Below the pieces are notes generated by a model. The model was not told where the DNA came from. It saw nothing but the letters and a program-made list of their open reading frames with translations, and searched no databases. A stretch of DNA of 64,000 bases from Cryptomeria japonica (Eukaryota; Streptophyta; Pinopsida; Cupressales; Cupressaceae): NCBI RefSeq assembly GCF_030272615.1, contig NC_081415.1, positions 376,293,392 through 376,357,391 on the forward strand, given 5' to 3'. Of the stretch, positions 20,789 through 32,155 are shown one piece after another (within the stretch, counting starts at the first letter, position 1; each line of letters begins with the position of its first letter). The position numbers and the translations under genes are program-made.

Positions 20789-22426
20789 TGTAATGCCCCT
20801 ACCCTAGTCGGACTTGTAAAACCGTTTGACCTTGGTTGACTTCCTATGTGGCATTCTTGAATGGTAGGTTAACCGTGATGCAATGTGTAGTTTAGATAAT
20901 ATAAATAATTGTGCATACTTATTATTGTGCTCTTGCGTCGATTCTTGTGTAAATGTAATTGTTTCCTAACTCTTGTGATAAATCTCGAGCTAACGCCCTC
21001 ATTGAATATGTATATGTATATGTGTGCTTGCATGAATTCATGGGTGCAGGAGATTGCAGGTACAACACCGCCTAGGGCGAGGTTCATCTCCTTTGGGATT
21101 TGCAAGGTTGAATATACCTCCTCAATCCTTAGAATTCAGATTTGGTAGTCATAAAACTCTTGTCTTGCCTTAGCCATGGTGAGGTGAGCGTCGTGTGTGG
21201 TTCGTGGGGCTTTCTTTTCATTGGGTTGCGTGTCGTGTGATTTGGTGGACTTCCTCGAGTTGCGTGCCATGCGCGGGGTAAGTGGAGTTTGTAATCCTAA
21301 GTATTTAATTCTATTTAATGAGTAGATGTACGCATTAGTAATTTAGAAATTTAAATAGTTAGTTTCTTTTATATGAATAATCGTTGATTTAAAGAGATCA
21401 CTTTAATTATAACTGTAGCAAGCTTAAAGCATTTAAATTGGATTAATGTGCTCATTTATGCATTTGTGGTTGAGAAAATTAAAATAAATAGATTTCTTTC
21501 ATGAGAATAGTCAATTTTTAAAAAGGTCGCTTTATTATGTTATAGCGAGTTAATTTAATAGTTAATTTTAAAATAACGAAATTAATGAGTTATGCGTTTT
21601 AGGAAGGAAAGGTTTAAAGTCATTTGGGAAATAGAAATAAATTAATCATATTCGCATTTGGAAGAGAAAAGGGTAAATTTTATTATTTAAAGAAAATTAT
21701 TCTTTTTACTCGTAAAGTTGATTTAGTATAAAAGATTGATTTTTGGAAAATTAAATTAATCAAAATGCCCTACCCTGGTCAACAATTCGAAATATAAAGT
21801 GTTGGCTAAAGTAATATGAAGAAATTTAAAATTAGAGTTAAATAAGAAATGGAAGCTTTTTAATTTTAAAAAAAAAATGAATAAGAAGGATTGAATAATG
21901 GAAAGGAATGATTTCCATTTTTCATTCTCTTTTATTTTAAAAATAAATGCCTAAATTCGAAATTGAAAATTAGGGCAAAAATAGGGTTTCTCATTTTAAC
22001 CTAGCTTTTAAAACATTTTGGGGGTTCTTTCTTTTGGGGGGGATCTTTTTGGAAATGGAGGTGGGAAAAATGTTGGAGAAAATGGAGTTCTCTTGCTTGG
22101 AGTTGCAGGTGGAGCTCTTCATCAAAACTCTTCCCGGAATGCATTTGGAGGTAGGATTCGAATGCACCATTTTTTGTTCCTTTTAAAATTGTGGGTATAT
22201 CTCCGAAATTTGTCTTGAAGATTTCTTGCTCCAAAACCTCCATGATTGTTGTTTAAACGTAGGATTCAGTTTTGAAAACATGGGTAGTTCTTGGATCAAA
22301 TTCTTGTTTGTTAATAGATTTTGTGGTTTTAAACTTGATGAGGAAATATTCTTCCCATAATGAAGATTTTGGAAAAATCTGGAAAATGAATGGGTTTGTA
22401 AAAAAAAAAAATGATGGGAGATTTCG

Positions 22427-22431
<5 letters not shown>

Positions 22432-22478
<47 letters not shown>
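22432..22478. repeat. (AT)n microsatellite
   Basis: An uninterrupted AT dinucleotide run of about 47 bp inside the LTR-like insertion. Confidence 0.97.
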
Positions 22479-22480
<2 letters not shown>

Positions 22481-22599
22481 TCTTTTTTTGAAGATTTTTA
22501 ATGATTAAATCCGATTGTAAGTCAGATCATATATTAACCAAAAAAAAAATAATAAAAAAAATTAGGGTTTCGGGGGGGGAGCCGAAGCTCAACCCGCCC

Positions 22600-22860
22600 C
22601 TCCCTCGCGGCGCTGTTGTGGCTCGCAGTCTACTTGCGACCACAATGTGGGCCGCAGGGAACCCTGCATCCACAACGTGGGCCGCAGGGAACCCCGCGTC
22701 CACACTGTTGGCCGCAGGGAGACCTGCGACCACAGTGTGGCTCGCAGGGACCTGCGTCCACGCTGTGGGCCGCAGGGAACCTGCGTCCACAGTGTGGCTT
22801 CGCAGGAACCTGCGTCCACGCTGTGGGCCGCAGGGACCTGCGTGCGGGTTCCACCCACTC
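22600..22860. repeat. GC-rich tandem repeat, about 29-30 bp unit
   Basis: About seven units of the type GTGGGCCGCAGGGAACCTGC plus GTCCAC. Each contains short palindromes (GCAGG-GAA-CCTGC and CCACA-G-TGTGG). It is an island of high GC and CpG in strongly AT-rich DNA. Because the unit has no stops, open frames appear in several frames on both strands; I do not regard them as genes. Confidence 0.9.
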
Positions 22861-23067
22861 CCGAGATGGGAGGTGGGGCCCGTAGGTAGGTTTAGAATAA
22901 AATAAAATAAAAATTGTTTTATGATATTTTTTTTTATATATATAATTTGTTTTAAACAAAAAATATATATTATAATATATGCCATGGGGTATGTATAAAA
23001 GGATTTTGTAGTATATTTGTAGAAAGGTTTATTTTATTTGAAATTAGTTTTTAATTCGCTAAATATT

Positions 23068-23069
<2 letters not shown>

Positions 23070-23109
<40 letters not shown>
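23070..23109. repeat. (TA)n microsatellite
   Basis: An uninterrupted TA run of about 40 bp. Confidence 0.97.
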
Positions 23110-23113
<4 letters not shown>

Positions 23114-24199
23114 CACGAAGTTTGTGTATATATGAATTTGTTGATTTATTTAAGAAAATAAAAATTCATTAGTCATGTATTGTTAAATTTATATTGGTTA
23201 CATTTAATTTTGGAACCAAATCTAATAGGGAAGTATCCTTGGAGAAGAGATCAAATATTGTCTGTATTTGAGTCCTTTGAAATAAAACACCATTGCTAAC
23301 GTTATGAAATATATTTTAATAAGACGTTGTATTTCTTTTAAATAAGCATTGTCTTTCGATTTGAATGATTAAGATCTTTCGAGAATTTTAGAAATGGAAA
23401 CTAAAGTATAGGAGAGTATGAAATTTGAATCTAAATTATCTCTGTATATTTTGTTATTACTTCATCGACATGCTAGTAGAATGAATGGAAGTTTGACAAT
23501 GTATCGATTTGGAAAGTTATAAGTTTAAGTTTTGTATTTGCTTTGTTAAAGTGATGGCAAACCTTGATGTATTTGTTTGGACCCTGTCGTGTTGTCATTG
23601 GGACACCTGTTAAGTCTTAGGTCTCTAAATAGGGTACTGTTGGGCAATGGACCTTGTACTTCCTTTTTGCATGCTCTATTGGTTCTGCCTCTACGTGGAA
23701 GTCAATTAGGATTTGGGGATCAAAGTGGTCATTTGTAAATTGGTGGTATCCGCCTAAGTGGCAAAGATGTAAAAGACATGTAATTTATGTATTCCTAACG
23801 ATATTAATTGCCAAAGGGGTCTTGCAGTTGAGCAGACCCGGAGATGTAGCCCTTTAGGGGTGAACTCCGAGATCATATTTGTGTTATGCGATGTTTTAGC
23901 TTCCTATGTTTCATGCTTTAAATTATCATGGATGGTTGTTATATTGTATAAGTGTATGATGGAAAAACTAACGAATTTAATTCTAAGTGCATAAAATTAT
24001 TCATATTGGCAAATGCAGTAATCAGGTTCATGGAAGATTGTAATTAAGATTATGGAAAAAGTATTTTGATAATGTGAATTAAAAGTAGTAATAGTGGAAA
24101 GAATCTTGCTGGGTTACATCATTGGATTAACTTGCTATTAACCATGTAAATTTATCGAATGTGAATGGGTTACAAGTTAGAATTAATGTTATAATTTTA

Positions 24200-24950
24200 A
24201 AGTTGAAATCTAAAGGATGAACTTCAGTTAGGTGTTTTCCTCTTTATCTCCTTAAATGAGTTTCGCCATGTTAATTATATTCCACTATATTGGATGAATA
24301 TATTTAGTTATTTATGTTGTAATCATAACAAATAATCCTTACCAGATTAATTTGATAATTGGGTGAACTCAACTAGATATCCATATTATAACCCTCATAA
24401 AAAGAATCCCTTATGATTGCTAAAATTGAACTAAAATGGGAAGTATTTGTATAGTTGTTTATATCTCAATCTTAGTAAATGTATATTTCATATTAACTTC
24501 ATTTAACTAAAAGGAGTGACATGCAATAAGATAGTTATATTTTAATCCTAAAGGGAGAACGTCACTACGAACTTATATTTTAATCCTGTAATGATGAATA
24601 CCATCTTGCTAACTATATTCTAATTTAAAAGGATGAACTCATGTGGTCCTAATACATTTTCACCTTAATGAATTTAGCCATCTATTAGCATTATTAAAAC
24701 TTCAATGAATTCTATGGCTACTCACATTTTATTCTCCATAAAAGAACTACAACTCATTAGTTGGCTATGCATGAAATCAAATGAAGGGACCACACTCTAT
24801 TAATTGCAGTTTAATCCTTAATGAATGTATCTCATCTTATTAACCAAACTTTTAATATTTAAGAAAAATATCAAATGTGGGTGGTTATCTTAAAACCAAT
24901 GAATGAACTTTGTTATATTTATCACATTGAACCCTAAGGGAGGCCTCTTA
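24200..24950. repeat. Degenerate short repeats, about 35-40 bp apart
   Basis: Variants of TTTTAATCCTAAAGGATGAA followed by a CATC or CATG word recur (for example near 24205, 24246, 24540, 24573, 24613, 24652 and 24806). Copies are poorly conserved, so this is an eye impression of an old tandem array. Confidence 0.4.
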
Positions 24951-25346
24951 AATTAAATAGGTGTTAATGTGCATTGAGTAGATAACCTCACGATGGCCTC
25001 CTAACCTCCCAAAGTCAATGGACGCTTCCTAAAATTCTAAGAGGTCATATCATTGAACATATATATATATAATCATGTCTTATGCATTATCTCACAATTA
25101 AGATATCCAGATTTAATGGATCAATTAACGCAAGTTGAGCTAGGTGTAAGGTTATGTAATCGCGTTGGGAAACTCCTTAGGTTCATTTAAGCCTTCTGCT
25201 GTGGTATCTAAGTTTTAGATAACTCCTAATTATCTTAATGTTGTAACTTTTCATCAACGCTCCAATTATTATAAAAAAAAAATATTTACACTCTATTCGA
25301 GTGTTTTTAACCTAAACCCTTAGGGGTTTCCTGGCGAGGCATTACA

Positions 25347-26644
25347 AAGTCCTTGACTACAACCTCTTTTGCACTTGGTAAAATACATCCATAATGAATT
25401 CACTCTCCCAATTGGGTTAAAAAGAGCGTCATCCTTCATGAAGAATCACTTTCACCTCGCAAAAGAAGGAAGTATTGCATTCTTATTCTCTTCTTTGTCT
25501 TATTCTAGAAGATGTTATATTTGTCTAAGACAATTCCTCTCAGGGATAGGTGTCTTTTGTAAAAAGATCTCTTCTCCTCTAAGGATCTCCTTTACACATA
25601 CTACAAGATATCCCTTTTCAACTATCTTATCCTTGCTTAAAGAGTGCAAAACTCTCTTGCTTGGATCTATGACATTGTTTACATTTTTGGGGTATCCTCT
25701 TTTGTGATGAAGGTAGGTATCCTTGTTCTACTTTACTTATGACATAAACATTACACTTTTTGAGCAATGGGTCATTCTCGGAACTAGAGCACAGACTCTT
25801 AGAGCGAGATGCCTCCATTTTTCTTTTATGTAAGGTGATTATTCTTGGAACCAGAGCACAGACTCTTAGAGCGAGATGTCACGCTTTTGTACTATACATA
25901 TACAGGTTGTAGCATACTCGGGCATAGACTACTATGAGGTGCTTCTAACCTCCCTTACACACACATGCATGAGGTTGAGTGGAACTAGCGGCATAAGGCT
26001 AGACTTTCTCACTCTCCTCCCTTACATGGATCACCTAGACAGACTCTAGGGGCTAGTTTTCCATGTCCTTTTCCCATGGATCACCTAGACAAGATCTAGG
26101 GGCGAGAAGTCCATTTTTTCTCTCTCACTATTCTTTTCATGGATCACCAATGTGTGTATTCATGCTTTTTTCATTTCTTTTCTTCTCTTTGCATTTTTGT
26201 TTCCATTTACATCCTTCATCTTGTGTTAGAGAACTCTCAAATCCTCACACTCTTTGTTGTGTTGGAATTGAGATTTAGTCCTCTTTCTTACCAAATGATT
26301 CTCCATTAGTTTTTGATCTCATATCTAATCTTCTTGTGAGCATTTGTCATCAATATTCTTTAACAATTCGAAGTGGTAAACATGATACCCTGTTTCAACT
26401 CACTAAAATTAGCAAGCCGAAACAGGGGGGGCATATAGCTACCCTAGAATTTTCATCACCTTCCTTAGTAAGCATTAGGTGATTTTGTGATCTAACGTGT
26501 GTTTTGTAGGGTGCGGTTCCTAACTGTGTACTGCAGATACCGCTGGGGGCTTCGTTCGACAGACTTATGGATATATCCTTTTTCAAATAATGTTTACTTT
26601 CCTGTACTTTAGCTTGCATATGCACGTAGTACTCATATGACCGC
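25347..26644 (+). other. E3 3' non-coding region
   Basis: No recognised coding domain. A 39-bp segment with GAGCACAGACTCTTAGAGCG occurs twice, 68 bp apart (25773-25812 and 25841-25879). GGATCACCTAGACA with a following CTAGGGGC also recurs near 26027 and 26080. This region corresponds to where RT and integrase would lie in a full element. Confidence 0.55.
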
Positions 26645-26660
26645 TAAAGTGGGGGCTAAA
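26645..26660 (+). other. Polypurine tract of E3
   Basis: TAAAGTGGGGGCTAAA directly precedes the 3' LTR start TGTAGTG. Purine-rich with a few pyrimidines; the position fits plus-strand priming. Confidence 0.7.
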
Positions 26661-28285
26661 TGTAGTGTCGTAAATTGTACGCACTTGCTAGGGTGGTACA
26701 ATTTCACACCTAGTTTAGCACCCGCCTTGGCGCATTTTGCATTTTGCATTGCATTTCCCCTTTAGCACTTAATTAATCAAATTAATTAGGTCTAAGGTCT
26801 TATTTCATCATCTTCCAGTTGGGCCCTTTCATTAAAGTGTGCCCCTTTCATTTTATTCCTCCAATACATCATTTAATCAAAAACCCTAATTAGGTCCTAT
26901 TTTGAACTTAGGGGCTTGATTTTGAGGGTCAAAACATCTTGAAATCAGCTGTAACTTCGGGATTCTCTCTAAAATCATCATATCCGACGGCCCTGAAAAT
27001 TTGGTGAAAAGTTGTCGGGACCATGGCACCCAGAGTGCACATGGTCCTAGACATTTTTCCCAAAATTTTAGGAGTGCAATCCAATCATAAAATAAAGCTT
27101 AACCCCAAGAAATTGGTGGGAGATTCAATCTCTAGGTCGGCCAAAAGTTGAAATTAAGACCTAGGGTTTCATATATAAGAGCTCTCTTTCTTCATTTGAA
27201 AGGATCCAGAATTTTGGTTTCAAGGGCCTTCAACATAGTGAAAGAGAAGATCTTTAAAGACTTCAACAACATTCAAACATCCATCCATCAAGCATTCATC
27301 AATTTCATCCATCCATTTAGGGCTTTGAAGACATTGAAGAGCAATAAGGGATTACCAACTGAAGATTGGCTTGTACCCCTCCCTTGGGGTTGGGTATGAT
27401 TTCATGTTGTTTTCATGTCTTGGCATAAGCCTCATTATATCATTTGTATTCATGCTTTAGATCACTTTGCATCTTGATTTGGAGCATTTACATTATCATT
27501 TACAAGCAATTAGGGTTTACTTTCTAGGTTCCTCTAGTTTGCTTACTTTCATTTTAGGATCTTGCACACACACAAAGTCTGCACACACAACTTTTATTAT
27601 ACAACTTGGCTATTCATGGAGGTGGAAATCACCAAAGCGGGGGTTTGACTAAGGCAAAACCCTATATAGCCGCCCAACACACCTTTTCAGATATAAGTGT
27701 AGATTTCCGAATTCGAAGGACGCCGCAAGTTGCAGATCCGACGGAAGCGGACCGAGACAGAACTTCACACCAAATTCCAACCTAGAAAGCTAGGATAGGG
27801 GCATGGGGCACCCTGGTCCTACCAGGACAGGGGCACTGGGCACCCTGGTCCCTGGGACAGGGGCGTTGGGCGCCCTGGTCCTTGTCCGTTTCAGTGAATT
27901 TTAGCAGTTTCAGAGGTAGCAGCTTCAGTATTTCAGGCTTCTGGCTTCAGCAACAGATCTTGCAGAATCAAATCCATTCAAGGTACACATTTACATTTCT
28001 CCTCTTATCCTTACAATTATTCATCATTAAATCTCAATTCTACAATCTTGTGCTCAAAGTTACTAGTTCATACTTACACTTTAGGGTCAATAGTTGAACT
28101 TGCATCATTCTATCTATCATTTGCAACAAAGGAATAGAAATCCTAATAGGTAGCCCGTGGCTCTCTCTTCCACAAAAAGAAGTAGCTAATTGTGTGATAC
28201 CTCTAGGCTCTTTTGTATTCCACAAGTGTGTGATTGAAAGTGAGATTAGGGCATGTTTGCTTAGTGTCACTTTTTCCCCTACACA
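26661..28285 (+). repeat. 3' LTR of element E3
   Basis: TGTAGTGTCG to CCCCTACACA, followed by the CCAAT duplication. It carries the same 5' stem-loop (26672-26704), TATA box (27172-27179) and GC-rich hairpin block (about 27791-27885) as the left LTR. Confidence 0.95.
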
Positions 28286-28290
28286 CCAAT

Positions 28291-28640
28291 TATCAAGTTT
28301 CTCTACATCTAGTTCTCCATTATAAGTTGGAAATTAAAATTTAACAAAGATGTATTACATTAAGGTTGTACATTTTGTTTCTTCTTTGAAGATGAAGAAG
28401 ATGAAGAAGATGAAGAAGATGGGGTTGGAGGTTCAAGAGGGTTACCACCACCTCCTACTCCTTTACCTTTGTCATAATTTGAAGAGGATTCACCTTTATC
28501 CTTATTCTTTCTATCCTTGTATAGCTCTTCCAACATTATCTTCATGTCTAGGAGCATTTTGCAAAATATTTCTTCATTCTCAAAGATTTCAGTACTAGGA
28601 ATTTTTCCTTCTTTCAGTTGTTCCATGGTTTGTCTTCAAG
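28291..28640 (-). pseudogene. Gypsy remnant K: gag N-terminus
   Basis: A minus-strand frame from ATG at 28626 reads MEQLKEGKIPSTEIFENEEI, then a Lys/Asp-rich part and an 11-Ser run encoded by a GAA/GAT-type trinucleotide repeat, and ends near 28360. It lies about 120 bp downstream of a primer site on the same strand, as expected for a gag start. The rest of gag continues at 15054 and below, after E3. Confidence 0.65.
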
Positions 28641-28748
28641 TAACTCACCTCAATCTGATCTCTAGATTAATTTTCTTAAGTGCACCTTCTCCTCGCTTTA
28701 GTTTCAATGTGGTTAATATCCACCACTTGCAATTTTTCCTATTAAATT

Positions 28749-28760
28749 GCTATGATACCA
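28749..28760 (-). other. Primer binding site of remnant K, tRNA-iMet type
   Basis: On the minus strand it reads TGGTATCATAGC, one mismatch from the tRNA-iMet complement. Its position upstream of the K gag start supports it. Confidence 0.7.
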
Positions 28761-28765
28761 ACTTG

Positions 28766-29039
28766 ATCTAAAATTAAGGCTTAAAATTTAAATTATGCTC
28801 AACTCAGATATATAAGCTCTCAGTCAATAGGATTGCAATGCTATGTTAATTTGTAGTTGAAATTGCAAAACTAGGCACACTTATTTAGCTCCACAACTTA
28901 ATGAGACTTAAATTAATTACTTTAATTTCATAATGAAAAACTCAAAGAATAAATTAAAATACTAAAAAGAATAAGAGAAAACAAAGAGACAATAACAGGT
29001 TTGTTAACAGAGTTCACTCATGTGTTCAAGCTACATCTT
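28766..29039 (-). other. Probable end of the 5' LTR of remnant K
   Basis: AT-rich non-coding DNA directly upstream of the primer site on the minus strand. By position it should be LTR. No partner LTR is in the window, and the upstream end runs into the satellite array. Confidence 0.4.
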
Positions 29040-32000
29040 TTGGTCATGCTTTCATTAATGATAACAAGCATAAGATTGATAGTTTATAAGCCATGAGCTT
29101 CAAGATGATATCTTGAAGCTTATCACATTCTTGAAACCTCATTTTTAAGCTTGTGCTTCCAAGAAGTCATCTTTGAAACTTAAAAATGAGGATTTAGATA
29201 CACGACAAGCTAAAAATGAGTTTTTGGAAATATGCCAAGCATAAAAATGAGCGTTTGGAATCCATAAGCTTCAAGATGAGATCTCGAAGCTTAGTGTGTT
29301 CCCAAAACCCTAATTTTAAGCTTGTGTATCCAAGAACTCATATTTTAAGCTTAAAAATGAGGGTTTAAAAAAATGACAACCTTAAAAATGATATTTTAGA
29401 ATCCACAAACATCAAGATGAGATATTGAAGCACATTGTATTCTTGAGACCTCATTTTTAAGCTTGTCCTTCCAAGCCCTCATTTTTGAAGCTTACAAATG
29501 ACTCCTTCGAAACAAGACAAACTTAAAATTAAGAGTTTGGAAGCCACAAGCTTTAAGATGAGATATTGAAGCTCATTATGTTCCCTAAACCTCATTTTTA
29601 AGTTTTTGCTTCCAAGTTTTCATCTTTGAAGATTAAAATTGAGGGTTTGTAAACACAAAAATCTAAATAATGAGAGCCTAAAAGCTATGAGCTTCAAGAT
29701 AAGATCTTGAAGCTCATCATGTTCCCAAAACCTCATTTTTAAGCTTGTGCTTCCAAACCGTCATCTTTGAAGCTTAAAAATGAGGGTTTGGAAACATGAC
29801 AAGCTTAAAGATGAAAGCTTGGAAGCCACAAGCTTCAAGATGAGATCTTGAAGCTAATAATGCTCCTAGAACCTTTTTTTTAAGCTTGTTCTTCTAAGTC
29901 CTCATGTTTGAAGCTTAAAAATGAGGCTCTAAAAACATGAAAAGCTTAAAAAGGAGAGTTTGGAAGCAACGAGCTTCAAGATGAGATGTTGGAGCTCATA
30001 GTGTTCCCAAAACCAAAATTTTAAGCATGTGCACTGAAGCCCTCATCCTTAAAGCTTAAGAATGAGCGTTTGGAAACTTGAAAATCTCAAAAATGATAGT
30101 TTGGAAGCCATGAGTTTCAAGATGGTATCTATAAGTTCATCATGTTCCCACTCATTTGTAAGCTTGTGCTTCCAATTCATCATCCTTGAAGCTTAAATAT
30201 GAAGGTTTGGAAACATGCCAAGCTTAGAAATAAGAGTTTGGAAGCCATTAGCTCCATAAACCTCATTTTTAAGCTTGTGCTTTTAAACCCTCATCTTTGA
30301 AGATTAAAAATTAGGGCTTGGAAACATGACAAGCTAAAAACTGAGAGCTTGGAAACACAACACGCTTAAGAATGAGAGTTTGGAAGCCATAATCTTCAAG
30401 ATGAGATCTTAAAGCTTATTGTGTTCCCAAAAACTTATTTTTAAGCTTGTCCTTCCAAGCCCTCATTTTTGAAGTTTAAAAATGAGGGCTTGGACATAAG
30501 GAAAGCTTAAAAATGAGTGATTGAAAGACATGTGGATTATGATGGGATCTTGAAGCTCATCATGTTTCCAAAACCTCAATTTTAAGCTTCTAATTCTAGG
30601 CCCTCATTTTTGGAGCGAAAAAATGAGGGTTTGGAAGCACAACAAGCTAAAAAATGAGGGTTTGGATGCCACAAGCTTCAATATGAGATCTTGAATCTTA
30701 TTGTGTGCCCAAAACCTTATTTTTGAGCTTGTGCTTCCAGAAAATCATCTTTGAAGCTTCAAAATGAGGGTTTGGAAACACAACAAGCTGAAAAATAAGA
30801 GTGTGGAAGCCACGAACTTCAAGATAAGATTTTGAAGCTCATAATGTTCCCAAAAACTCATTTTTAAGATTATTCTTCCAATCCCTCATTTTTGAATTTT
30901 TAAAATAATGGTTTAGAAACACAAAAGAGATCAAAAATGATAGTTTGGAATCCATGAGTTTTAAGATGATATTTTGAAGCTTATCGTGCTCTCAAAACTT
31001 TATTTGTAAGCTTGTCCTTCCAAGTCATCATTTTTGAAGCTTAAATATGAGGGTTTGCAAACACAACAAGTTTAGAAATTAGAGTTTGGAAGCCAATAGC
31101 TTCAAGATGAGATATTGAAGCTCATCGTGTTCCCAAAACTTCATTTTTAAGTGTCTCTTCCAAGCCCTCATCTTTGAAGCTTAAAAATGAGATCTTGGAA
31201 ACATGACAAACTTAAAAATGAGAGTTTGGAAGCCACGAGATTCAAGATGAGATCTTGAATCTCATTGTGTTCCCAGCATATTATTTTTATGCTTGCCCTT
31301 CCAAGCCCTCCACTTTGAAGATTAAAAATGAGGGTTTGGAAACACAACAAGCCTATAAATAAGAGTTTGGAAGCCATGAGATTCAAGATGAGATCTTGAA
31401 GCTCATTGTGTTCCCTAAAACTCAATTTTAAGCTTGTTCTTCTAAGCCCTCATTTTTTAAATCTTAAAAATAAGAATTTGGAAACATGACAAGCTTAAAA
31501 ATGGGATTTTGGAAGCCACGAGATTCAAGATAAGATCTTGAAGCTCATCGTGTTTCCAAAATGTCATTTCTAAGCTTGGTCTCCCAAGCACTCATTTTTT
31601 AATGTTAAAAATGAGGATTTGCAAACACGACAAGCTTAAAAATAATAGTTTTAAAGCTACAAGCTTTAAGATGAGATATTGAAACTCATCATCTTCTCAA
31701 AACCTCATTTTTAGGTTTGTTCTTCCAAGCTGTCATATTTGAAGCTTAACAATGAGGGTTTGGAAACACGACAATGTCCAAAATGAGAGTTTGAAAGCCA
31801 TGATCTTCAAGATGAGATCTTGGAGCTCATCATGTTCTCAAAACCTCATTTTTAAGATTGTTCTTCCAAGCCCTCATCTTCGAAGCTTAAAAAAGAGGGG
31901 TTCGAAACACAAGAAGCTTAAAAATGAGAGTTTTAAAGCCACAAGCTTCAAGATGAGATCTTGAAGCTCATTGTGTTCCTAAGACCTCATTTTTAAGCTT

Positions 32001-32155
32001 GTACTTGAAATCCCTCATCTTTGAAGCTTAGAAATGACTTTTTGCAAACACAACAAGATTAAAAATTAGTGTTTGGAAGCCAAGATATTTAACATGAGAT
32101 CGTGAAGCTCATCGTGTTTCCAAAACCTCTTTTTTACACTTATGCTTCCAAGCCC
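29040..32155. repeat. Tandem array of a 141-bp palindromic monomer
   Basis: The landmark TCAAGATGAG recurs at 29412, 29553 (variant), 29694, 29835, 29976 and 30117, exactly 141 bp apart, and continues with small shifts to about 32090, giving roughly 22 copies. Each monomer centres on the dyad CTTCAAGAT-GAG-ATCTTGAAG. The arms extend with mismatches to AAGCTTAAAAATGAG on one side and CTCATTTTTAAGCTT on the other, an inverted repeat of roughly 90 bp. A further direct copy of the AAGCTTAAAAATGAG module lies in the rest of the monomer. There is no coding content. It ends inside the protease region of Gypsy remnant H. Confidence 0.95.

Larger units (their letters stand above)
20789..25346. mobile_element. 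4.56-kb LTR-like insertion, probable giant solo LTR
   Basis: It starts TGTAATGCC and ends GGCATTACA, a 9-bp terminal inverted repeat with TG/CA ends, and is flanked by the exact duplication AAGTC (20784-20788 and 25347-25351). No internal LTR pair, primer site or coding domain is visible. The simplest reading is one very long solo LTR; a terminal-repeat-free derivative of a non-autonomous element is possible. It contains two AT microsatellites, a GC-rich hairpin repeat and a region of degenerate short repeats. The open frames in 22501-22985 on both strands are by-products of the GC repeat. Confidence 0.75.
15060..28285 (+). mobile_element. Non-autonomous Tat-related LTR element E3
   Basis: LTRs of 1623 and 1625 bp, very alike by eye, bound a region with a tRNA-type primer site, one long gag-like frame and a Tat-type protease with G-patch. 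The 5-bp duplication CCAAT (15055-15059 and 28286-28290) is exact. There is no reverse transcriptase, RNase H or integrase anywhere inside, even after removing the 4.56-kb secondary insertion, so the element is about 8.7 kb without polymerase. It must have been copied and inserted by proteins of another element, plausibly a Tat. It interrupts the gag of remnant K. Confidence 0.93.

Noticed and set aside
22501..22985. Overlapping open frames on both strands
   Set aside because: They come from the stop-free GC-rich 29-30 bp repeat. No frame has domain content or upstream signals.
29040..32155. Regular repeats resembling a CRISPR array
   Set aside because: The whole 141-bp unit is repeated, with no unique spacers. 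The setting is a plant-type genome, and the unit is a palindromic satellite.
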